Shown: positions 57,322-64,000 of the stretch, in pieces
Position numbering within the stretch: position 1 is the first letter of the stretch
Layout of the letters: each line of letters begins with the position of its first letter
NCBI GenBank assembly: GCA_963839285.1
Contig: CAWIUN010000024.1
Location: 71,449 to 135,448, forward strand
Length of the DNA stretch: 64,000 nucleotides
Source of the DNA: DASSSQ01 sp963839285
GTDB lineage: Bacteria; Actinomycetota; Thermoleophilia; Gaiellales; Gaiellaceae
Direction of reading: 5' to 3'
Program-made: the position numbers and the translations under genes
The notes under the pieces: generated by a model
The model's input: only the letters and a program-made list of their open reading frames with translations
Told to the model about the DNA's origin: nothing
Database searches by the model: none

Positions 57322-57626
57322 GCTCGCCGCGCCGCGCGCTTGTGACGCGCTCTGTCGTCGACTGCGACACGCTGCTTCGGGATTGCGGCGGCGACATCGA
57401 GCTCGCCCCCAGGCCCCGCAAGGTCATCCGGCGGCAGGCGTGGGAAGGCAGCATACGTCGCCTTGACGACGACCAGGCCGACGCGTCGGTCACGTCCGAC
57501 CGCGAGCTCGCGCGGGCTGTTTCCGCACCGATCGACGCTCTGCCCAGCGCCCGAGCCCCGATCGGACGAAGAGCCGCGCCTGCGCGAGTGTGCGGGAATC
57601 ACTCCTGACGGCTGCCGCGAACGGCT
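57322..57626. other. Gap without a convincing gene
   Basis: Open frames exist here but have Arg/Pro/Ala-rich, shadow-like sequence and no ribosome site. A partial match to the degenerate spacer repeat (GCGCGAGTG-type core near 57588) is the only thing I see. Confidence 0.4.
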
Positions 57627-58172
57627 CTAGCCCCAGGGCAGCCGTGACCAGTACGACGGCCGCTCTCGCCGGAAACGCTCGGCCGTCGCATACACCTGCT
57701 CCGGATCCGATGTCTCCTTCTCCACACTCGCGCCGTAGCGCGCTGCCAGCTCCGACACCGGATACCGCACTTCCGGGCTCACGTGCGCACCGACCATCAG
57801 GAGCACGCACGGGGCGTCGCCGGCTGCCACGAAGGCGTGCCGCGTCCAGGGAGGTGAATGGAAGAAGTCCCAGGCTCCGAGGAGTCGCTCCTCGCCCTCG
57901 ACGAGCAGCCTGCACTCACCGGACAGGACGAGAAACGCCTCCTGATTCGCCTCGGCGTGGTAGACGCTGCTCTGGCCGGGCTCGAGGACGGTCAGGTTGA
58001 TCCCGAACTGCGCGAACTCGATCGGAGACTCGCCGTACTCGTTGGCGAACCAACATGCCGCGCCCCGCGTCTCCGAGGAGAACCACTCGGTATCGCGCAC
58101 GTTGACGACGAACCACCCGTCCGTGACGGGGGCAAGCCCGGAGCCGGCGTCCTCGAGCCTCGCTTCGCTCAC
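57627..58172 (-). CDS. Cupin-domain protein
   Basis: The 181-residue product reads TDGWFVVNVRDTEWFSSETRGAACWFANEYGESPIEFAQFGINLTVLEPGQSSVYHAEANQEAFLVLSGECRLLVEGEERLLGAWDFFHSPPWTRHAFVAAGDAPCVLLMVGAH. Cupin motif 1 is YHAEANQEAFLVLSGEC, with His, Gln and Glu in the ligand places. Motif 2 is HSPPWTRHAFVAAG, with the last His. This is a common actinobacterial single cupin of unknown substrate, with a helical C-terminal tail ending YWSRLPWG. It starts with GTG. Intact. Confidence 0.85.
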   Translation of the reverse strand: MSEARLEDAGSGLAPVTDGWFVVNVRDTEWFSSETRGAACWFANEYGESPIEFAQFGINLTVLEPGQSSVYHAEANQEAFLVLSGECRLLVEGEERLLGAWDFFHSPPWTRHAFVAAGDAPCVLLMVGAHVSPEVRYPVSELAARYGASVEKETSDPEQVYATAERFRRERPSYWSRLPWG

Positions 58173-58280
58173 GCAGCAGATCTTCGCAGTCCGAGCGACG
58201 GCTGTCTCGCCTGCGCGAGCGTTCTGCGATGACGTCTGACGTGCTGTGCCGATTCAGCTGCGACGTCGTACGGTTGAGGC

Positions 58281-58862
58281 ATGACACTGGCGGAGTCGAT
58301 GGCCGTCGCCGCTGTCGCCGCGTCGGCCCTGACGCTTGTCGCCGGCGCCGGGTCGGCGCCTGGCTCTGTCCGTCTTGTTCGGGAGTCTCCGCCGATCGTG
58401 CGATCCGCGTGCAAGCAGGCGCAACAGCACACGCGGCTGAAGGTCACTTGCCCCAACCTCATCCCGGCGACCCGGTATGTCACGCGCGTCGGCCTCTGGG
58501 GCGAGATGGACTACTCCCCGTCGCTGTGGGCGGTCACCTTCAACAACGGCGACAACGGGCCGGGATACATCCACTGGATCGCAGGAGCCGGAAGTGCACT
58601 CGACGTCCACCACTACCTCCTTCGCGATTCGATCAACGAGGTGAAAGGTCTCCCGCGATTGATCAAGCGAAGTCGGGTTACCGGCTACACGGTGACGACG
58701 TACGAGTACCCGTCCTACCCTGCCGGTGGCCCGAACGGCAGCCACACGGCCGCCTTCGTCGCCTGCCGAAAAACCGTCATCTTCGCCAGCATCCACGGTC
58801 AGGGCCATGAGACCGCGGCGACCGCAATGGCGGTCGATCTCGCCCGCCGATCACACTGCTAG
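58281..58862 (+). CDS. Secreted protein of unknown function
   Basis: The 193-residue product has an N-terminal hydrophobic stretch (MAVAAVAASALTLVAGAGSA) that looks like a signal peptide or anchor. The rest is mixed: HTRLKVTCPNLIPATRYVTRVGLWGEMDYSPSLWAVTFNNG, YIHWIAGAGSALDVHHYLL, GYTVTTYEYPSYPAGGPNGSHTAAFVACRKTVIFASIHGQGHETAATAMA. GSHTAAFV...IFASIHGxxHxxAA reads like a beta hairpin followed by a helix. No enzyme motif is recognised. It sits in the lower-GC accessory stretch. Confidence 0.65.
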   Translation: MTLAESMAVAAVAASALTLVAGAGSAPGSVRLVRESPPIVRSACKQAQQHTRLKVTCPNLIPATRYVTRVGLWGEMDYSPSLWAVTFNNGDNGPGYIHWIAGAGSALDVHHYLLRDSINEVKGLPRLIKRSRVTGYTVTTYEYPSYPAGGPNGSHTAAFVACRKTVIFASIHGQGHETAATAMAVDLARRSHC

Positions 58863-59074
58863 CCGCAGGTCATGCCGTGGGCATCGAGGTTCAGGAGTGA
58901 CGCCTGAACGGCGGAGCGCGAATGGCGGTTCCATGCCCGCCGTCGCTCGATTCCTCGGAACGTCACTTCAAGGTCGCTCGGCTGCGCGAGCGTTCAGCAA
59001 CGTGCGTAGGGCAAGGCGCTTCTGCCCTGCGCCCGAGTCTGTGGGAGGATGGCAGTTCCAACCTCGGAGAGCAG

Positions 59075-59484
59075 ATGCTCAACGCCAGAGACGTGATCCT
59101 CAAGCACATCGACGCAGTCAATGCCCGTGACAGCGACGCCGACCCGTGGGCAGCCGACGCGGAGATGACAGCGCCAGGCGCCCAGGTCAGCGGCCGCGAC
59201 AATGTCATCGAGTTCCTCGCCGTCTTCCAGGACGCGTTCCCGGACCTCCGCCTCGAGACCAAGCAACTCCTCAGCGACGGGCCGGCCGCAGCGGCCGAAG
59301 GTACCCTCCAGGGCACCCATACCGGTGGCTTCACACCCCCAATGGCGATGTCGCGCCGACAGGACGAACTGTCGAGCTCCGGTGGGCGGCGCTGTACGTC
59401 ACCGATGGTGAGACGCTGAAGTCCGAGCATCTGTTCTTCGACCAGATGGACTTCCTCGGCCAACTCGGCCTCCTCGCCGGCTAA
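59075..59484 (+). CDS. SnoaL-like/ester cyclase family protein, one frame shift
   Basis: ATG 59075 opens MLNARDVILKHIDAVNARDSDADPWAADAEMTAPGAQVSGRDNVIEFLAVFQDAFPDLRLETKQLLSDGPAAAAEGTLQGTHTGGF. One shift near 59332 continues LHTPNGDVAPTGRTVELRWAALYVTDGETLKSEHLFFDQMDFLGQLGLLAG and the stop. The FxDAFPDLR...GTHTGxF..P.GxxxPTGRxVxL pattern is the SnoaL-like polyketide/ester cyclase group. The protein has about 136 residues. The product is unknown, and no polyketide genes are nearby. Confidence 0.8.
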
Positions 59485-59668
59485 GCGGAAGAGCCTTCGC
59501 CTGGCGACCGCTGCAGGCCTGACGGATCTCGGTCTGAAAATCGAGATTCGCTGCCGTGGGCCAGCGCTCGGCAATGACGCCAGACCGAAGGAGCGCTAAC
59601 GGCGTTCGATGTCCGCTCTCTCGCGATCGTTATCGGACGGCGGAATGGTCGTCCGGGCCGCGACTTGC

Positions 59669-60649
59669 TCACCAGGCGTACGCCTGCGGCGCTTCGCCCG
59701 GCCCCGGCCAGATCTCGTCGAGCTGCGCAAGGGCGGCACCGTCCAACTGCACCGAGAGGGCGCCAACGCTCGACACCAAGTCCTCACTCGTCGTCGGGCC
59801 GACGATAGCCGCCGAGACGACAGGATTCTGCAGTAGCCAGCCCAGCGCAACGTGCGCCGGGATCGCGCCAATCTCACGACATAGGCCCTCATACACTTCG
59901 AGTTGAGCGCGGTGAGCGTCGACCGGCGGCTGCATCTCATTTGGGCTGCGGCCTTCCATCTCCGCTTCTAACGCGCCCGCGAGCAGCCCCGAATGCAGCG
60001 GGCTATACGGAACGAGGCCGATGCCGAGGGAGCGAAGCGCAGGGATCAATTCCAGTTCGACGGTTCGCACGGCGAGGTTGTAAAGGCTCTGCTCCGACAC
60101 CAGGCCGAGGAAGTGTCGGTTCGACGCAGCGCACTGGGCTAAGGCAACGTCCCACGCGGCGAAGTTGCTGCTACCGACGTAGCTGATCTTGCCGTCGTGG
60201 ACGAGTTGCTCCATCGCCTGCCAGACCTCCTCCCACGGAGTCGCCCGATCGACGTGGTGCATCTGGTAGAGGTCGATGTGATCCGTCTGCAGCCGTCGGA
60301 GGCTCGCCTCGCAAGCACGCCGGATGTGGAAGGCAGAGAGCCGCCGGTCGTTCGGCCCCGTTCCCATCGGCTGGTACACCTTCGTTGCCAACACGATCTC
60401 GTCTCGGCGACCCGTGCGCTTCAACCAACGGCCAATGATCTCTTCCGAGATGCCATAGCCCTTCTCCATGTCGGGCGACTGCGGCCCACCGTAGACATCA
60501 GCGGTATCGAAGAAGTTGACGCCCGCCTCGACCGCGGCGTCCATGATCGCGAAGCTGGCTCGCTCGTCCGCCGTGAAACCGAACCGCATCGTCCCGAGGC
60601 CGATGCTGCTGACTCGTAACCCGGAGCGGCCCAGATGGGAGTAGGTCAT
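59669..60649 (-). CDS. Aldo/keto reductase
   Basis: The 326-residue NADPH-dependent (beta/alpha)8 enzyme reads MTYSHLGRSGLRVSSIGLGTMRFG at the start. GVNFFDTADVYGG near residue 45 gives the catalytic Asp and Tyr, VLATKVYQPMG near 85 the Lys, and HIDLYQMHHVD near 122 the His. ISYVGSSNFAAWDVALAQ and VPYSPLHSGLLAG follow, with the coenzyme site near the end (VVSAAIVGPTTSEDL). The family is AKR12/YghZ-like. Its base composition is visibly less GC-rich than the early part of the window, which suggests later acquisition. The substrate is unknown. Confidence 0.92.
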   Translation of the reverse strand: MTYSHLGRSGLRVSSIGLGTMRFGFTADERASFAIMDAAVEAGVNFFDTADVYGGPQSPDMEKGYGISEEIIGRWLKRTGRRDEIVLATKVYQPMGTGPNDRRLSAFHIRRACEASLRRLQTDHIDLYQMHHVDRATPWEEVWQAMEQLVHDGKISYVGSSNFAAWDVALAQCAASNRHFLGLVSEQSLYNLAVRTVELELIPALRSLGIGLVPYSPLHSGLLAGALEAEMEGRSPNEMQPPVDAHRAQLEVYEGLCREIGAIPAHVALGWLLQNPVVSAAIVGPTTSEDLVSSVGALSVQLDGAALAQLDEIWPGPGEAPQAYAW

Positions 60650-60955
60650 CTCGCCGCTCACAGCTGGCAAGCGTACGCGGTCACCGACGACGGCGGAACG
60701 CGAATCGAGATTTCGGTGCCCTGGGCGAGCGTTCGTGAACGACGCCCGAGGAGTCATCGCCCTCGGAGCCGGGCGCTACGGTTTCAGGTCGGCGCGCAGT
60801 ACTGTGAACCCAGATACGAACGCGGGTAAGCCGTCGCTCTCGACGCTCCTCTGAGATCGACCCTGCTGAGCCTCGTTGACGCCGGCGTCTCTTTCCCGTG
60901 TCGCGCCCGGAATGCAGGCCCATTTTGGGTGCCTGTCCACTGATGGGAGGAAGAG

Positions 60956-61636
60956 ATGAGAGTGTGCATCGTCGGGGCTTCTGGGAAACTCGGGCAGTAC
61001 ATGGTCCAGCAGTCGCTGGATCGCGGTAACGAGGTGGTCGGGGTGTGCCGCGAGCAAAGCGTGGGGAAGCTCGACGCGTTCAAGGGGCGCATCACTGTCA
61101 TTCCGGGAGCGACCGACGACCGCGAGGTCATCAAGCGCGCCGTCGCTGGATGCGACGGGGTACTCGTCGTGATGACCCCGCGAGGCGTCCACGGCTACTC
61201 GACGGGAACGACACAGGCGGTGCTCGACTATGCGCCTCCGGGCGCGCGCCTCATCTTCTCGTGCGGATGGCACATCACCCTCGACGGCCAGGACGTCTAC
61301 TCGCTGAAGCTCAAGACCCTCGTGAAGGTCTTCGGCCCGCTCGCGCGTCTCGCTCGCTTCGCCGATCTCGACGACCAGGTGGAGGCGGCCCGGCGGATCT
61401 TCGCCAGCGACACGCGGTGGACCGTCGTCCGCGGCAGCGACCTTGAGGAGGGCGAGAGTCAAGGCCTGCCCGTGTGGAGCGGGCACGTGGGTGATCCCAT
61501 TCTCGAGAGCAACATCACGCGCCGCGTCGACTTCGCCCTTTTCATGGTCGAGGCTCTCGACAACGACGAACTGGTTCACAAGGCCCCCGCGATCGTCGGC
61601 CGCCAGACGCCCTCGGCGCTCGCGCACGCCGCCTAG
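60956..61636 (+). CDS. NAD(P)-binding atypical short-chain dehydrogenase (NmrA-like)
   Basis: The 226-residue Rossmann-fold protein has the atypical SDR glycine motif VGASGKLGQYMVQQSLDRGNEVVGVCR at residue 6, then GATDDREVIKRAVAGCDGVLVVMTPRG, RLIFSCGWHIT and WTVVRGSDLEEG. There is no YxxxK pair, so it belongs with NmrA/NAD-dependent epimerase-like regulators or reductases rather than classic SDRs. The ribosome site GGGAGGAAG precedes the ATG. The 306-bp spacer before it holds only the degenerate repeat near 60700. Confidence 0.85.
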   Translation: MRVCIVGASGKLGQYMVQQSLDRGNEVVGVCREQSVGKLDAFKGRITVIPGATDDREVIKRAVAGCDGVLVVMTPRGVHGYSTGTTQAVLDYAPPGARLIFSCGWHITLDGQDVYSLKLKTLVKVFGPLARLARFADLDDQVEAARRIFASDTRWTVVRGSDLEEGESQGLPVWSGHVGDPILESNITRRVDFALFMVEALDNDELVHKAPAIVGRQTPSALAHAA

Positions 61637-61802
61637 CGAACGCACCCTCCGGTGCGCGAGCGTCCTTCTCGCCTGGGCGCGGTCGGCAGTTCGACCCGGC
61701 TGAAATCAGAGTCCGATCGGCAACGCCGGAGCGACGCTCGCAAAGCCGATCCGCGTCGAAGGCGCGGCAGGGGAGGCCGCGGCTCGCCGCGGCCGGAGCG
61801 GG

Positions 61803-62158
61803 CTAGTCGCCCCAGTCGAAGTCGCGGGAGCGGCTCCAGAGGCCGTCGTTTCCTCCGAGTCGCCCTCGTCCGGGCCTGTGGCGCCGTTCTCGACCAGCGC
61901 GGCCGGCGGCTCGACGAACGTGTCGTCGGTCGGCCAGGCGAGCGGCGAGGGCTCGTCGGCGAACGACTCCCCGCTCATCGTGTCCTCGACGCGCGCCTGC
62001 TCCTCGCTCTTGAAGAGCGGGTGGTTGTCGAAGGGGTCCTCCGACATGTAGCGCGAGAGCGGCATGTTCTGCTCGAGCTCGGCGTTCTTCCGCTTCAGCT
62101 CGAGATGATCCTGGATCACCTGGGCGAAGAACGAGGGGGTTTCGACAGACATGGACAT
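61803..62158 (-). CDS. Small acidic protein with a conserved N-terminal helix, frame shift near its end
   Basis: The product is about 118 residues. MSVETPSFFAQVIQDHLELKRKNAELEQNMPLSRYM is a helical, coiled-coil-like N-terminus; SEDPFDNHPLFKSEEQARVEDTM follows, then an acidic linker (EPSPLAWPTDDTFVEPP). The open frame then turns into Ala/Pro/Thr-rich sequence. Shifting one base near 61850 gives NDGLWSRSRDFDWGD and a stop at 61803, which looks like a real short C-terminal motif. I do not recognise a named family. It lies upstream of and on the same strand as nothing obvious. Confidence 0.65.
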
Positions 62159-62243
62159 GTGGTCTGGCCTCCGTACGGTTCCGTTCGTGCCTTGAACAGC
62201 CGCGGAAGTCTAGCGCCTCTCACCGGAGGCGTCGCGCCCGGAC

Positions 62244-64000
62244 TCAGCTCGTGACGCGTGCGACGGCGACCGTGACGCGGTTCTTGCCGCTCCGCTTGGC
62301 CTCGTAGAGCGCGCCGTCGGCCGCCTCGATCAGCGCCTGCTCGGACGCGTGCTCGGGGAAGGCGGCGACGCCGAAGCTCGCAGTCGCACGCAGCTGCGTT
62401 CCGTCGGGCGCGACGATCGGCGCCGATTCGAGCGCGGCGCGGGCGCGCTCGGCCACCTGCGCGCCGCCGGCGGCGTCCGTCTCGGGGAGCACGAGGCAGA
62501 ACTCCTCGCCGCCCCAACGCGCCGCGACGTCGATCTCGCGCACCGTCTCGCGGAGCCGCAGCGCGAACTCGCGCAGGACGAGGTCGCCGGCCGGGTGCCC
62601 GTGGCGGTCGTTGACGCCCTTGAAGCCGTCGAGGTCGGCCAGCACGAGCGTCAGTTCCTTGCCGAAGCGCTCGGCCCGGTGCAGCTCGCGGCGCAACGCG
62701 TCCTCGCAGGCGCGGCGGTTGCTCAGCCCCGTCAGCCCGTCGACCCGCGCCTGCTGCTCGACCTGGCGGTGGAGGCGGGCGTTCTCGAGCGCGATCACCG
62801 CCTGGGCGACGAGCGAGGCGACGGTCTCACGCTGCTCGCGGCCGAAGGCCGGCGCGGCGAGAACGAGCGTCCCGAAGGGCGTTCGGGATGCCGTCAAGGG
62901 CAGCTCCAGCGTCTGCAGCCCCGCGCGCGGGTCGCCCCAGCGCACGAGCTCGACGCCCTCGGGACTGCGGACGACGCCGCCGTGGGCGCCCGTCGCCTCG
63001 ACCGCGGCCTCGCAGAGCACCGCGAGCAGCTGGTCGGCGTCGTGCGAGGCGGCGAGCGCCTCGCCGATCCGGCCCTGTGCGCGGCCGAGCCGGCGGCGCT
63101 CGTCGTCGAGCTCCGCGATCCGCCTCGAGCTGCGTGGCCATCACGTTGAACGCGCGTCCCAGCTGCCCGAACTCGTCGCGCCCGCGGACGGTCACCCGCT
63201 CGTGCAGGCGACCGGCGGCGATGCCCTCCGCGGCGCGGGCGAGCGCGCCGAGCGAGCCGACGATCGAGCGGCTGAGCCCGTACGCGGCGAGCCCGACCAG
63301 GAGGAGCATGCCGAGCAGCGCCAGCAGCAGCGTGCGCTCGGCCCGGCGGACGGCGGTGTCGATCGAGCTCTGCGGGGTGAGGACGGCGAGCGAGTAGCCG
63401 CTCGGCTCCTCGAGCGGCGCGCCGCTCAGCACGCGATAGCGTCTGCCGTCGACCCGCTCCTCCTCCGGGCGGCCGGCGTCGAGAGCCATCCGGTCGCCTT
63501 GCACGAAGGCGGGGCCGATCACGATCCGGCCGTCGTGAGCGAGCACGAGGTTGTCGCCGCCCTCGAGCCCGGCACCCTTGCCGATCCGCGCACGAGCGAT
63601 CGGTCGAGCGGCAGGCGACGATCACGTGCCCGAGCACCCTGCCGCCGGCGAGGACGGCGACCGTGCGCGCGACGGCGTCGCGGCGGTCGGCGCCGACGTC
63701 GAGCCCGTCGTCGACGCGAAGTCGCAGGTTCGGGTTGCCGGCGGCGAAGGCGGCCAGCGTGTCGCGATCGCGGTCACGGAGGGCGCGCTGGACGTCGGCG
63801 TTGCTCGCCACCCGCTTCGCCGTCCGGCCGACCGAGAGCACCTCGTCCTGGAACGCGTTCAGGCTCGCGCGCAGCTCGGCCTCGAGGCGCGCGTCGGCCC
63901 GCCGTGTCTCGCTCCGCTTCACGAGCGTCTCGAACCCGAAGAACGCTGCGGCGAGCGGCAGGAGCGTCAGGAGCACGAGCGACGCGACCAGCTTGAGCTT
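62244..64000 (-). CDS. Diguanylate cyclase with sensor, HAMP and GAF domains, cut by the window end
   Basis: Partial at its 5' end. Across shifts near 63605 and 63125 the order is: a first membrane helix (KLVASLVLLTLLPLAAAFFG), an extracytoplasmic sensor region (SVGRTAKRVASNADVQRALRD, a dCache-like style), a second helix (LLLALLGMLLLVGLAAYGLS), HAMP (ALARAAEGIAAGRLHERVTVRGRDEFGQLGRAFNVMATQLE), GAF-like (LCEAAVEATGAHGGVVR to ARLHRQVEQQA) and GGDEF. The active site reads RWGGEEF. An inhibitory RxxD site (REID) lies exactly five residues before it, so product feedback is expected. It makes c-di-GMP. The other c-di-GMP gene here is the HD-GYP regulator at 41964. Confidence 0.87.

Larger units (their letters stand above)
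58871..60746 (+). repeat. Degenerate dispersed spacer repeat (several copies)
   Basis: Two spacers share a diverged 43-base block: 59539-59581 (AATCGAGATT start, GACGCC end) and 60703-60746 (AATCGAGATTTCGGTGCC start, GACGCC end), about 80 percent alike by eye. Weaker relatives with GCGCGAGCGTTC cores lie near 58210, 58985 and 61655, and related flanks (CGGAGCGCGAAT) near 58913 and 60691. All are between genes on the plus strand. No terminal inverted repeats or transposase are seen. Confidence 0.35.

Noticed and set aside
57195..57608. A 137-residue plus-strand frame after the SnoaL-like gene
   Set aside because: It overlaps the SnoaL-like gene in another frame, has no ribosome site, and its composition is shadow-like.
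45660..64000. Prophage or integrative element in the accessory half
   Set aside because: No integrase, transposase, tRNA gene, attachment-site pair or phage structural gene is visible.

Overview
The window is very GC-rich DNA with dense genes, near-saturated G/C third codon positions and frequent GTG starts. The gene content (EtfAB, B12-dependent acyl-CoA mutase, Pst/PhoU/Pit phosphate uptake, Ig-like repeat proteins with a CDxxGxNC repeat) suggests an actinobacterium, most like Thermoleophilia/Solirubrobacterales. That placement is an inference from protein style, not from a marker gene.

Layout. 0-8.5 kb: etfBA, an M23 peptidase, an isobutyryl-CoA-mutase-like large subunit with its separate B12-binding small subunit, two paralogous membrane-anchored proteins, and a secreted protein with a degenerate zinc-peptidase motif. 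8.7-25.4 kb: one giant secreted protein gene of about 16.7 kb, built from three families of Ig-like repeats and ending in a receiver-like domain. 25.4-28.4 kb: amino acid permease, cobalamin adenosyltransferase and acyl-CoA dehydrogenase in one minus-strand run. 28.4-42 kb: a phosphate island with a response regulator and divergent kinase, two PstS proteins, PstC, PstA, PstB, PhoU, a Pit transporter flanked by two DUF47 proteins, and UppP. At least five control regions here carry 11-nt-spaced GTTCAC/GTCAC repeats, that is, Pho boxes. 42-54 kb: HD-GYP regulator, 3-hydroxybutyryl-CoA dehydrogenase, a sulfite-oxidase-family enzyme, an MFS exporter, methyltransferases, cupins, a c-type cytochrome and an AlkZ-like protein. 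54-62 kb: an accessory stretch of small enzymes, lipoproteins, gene fragments and a degenerate intergenic repeat. 62-64 kb: a diguanylate cyclase cut by the window end.

How genes fit together. The mutase, adenosyltransferase, acyl-CoA dehydrogenase, 3-hydroxybutyryl-CoA dehydrogenase and ETF could form a route from isobutyryl-CoA through butyryl-CoA into beta-oxidation. The phosphate genes look like one PhoP-type regulon controlling high-affinity uptake, with UppP as a possible extra member.

Caution. About twenty genes, including several expected to be under strong selection, need one or more single-base shifts to read through, usually at G/C runs. I read most of these as sequence errors rather than decay. 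Coordinates for those genes run from the likely start to the likely stop across the shifts.
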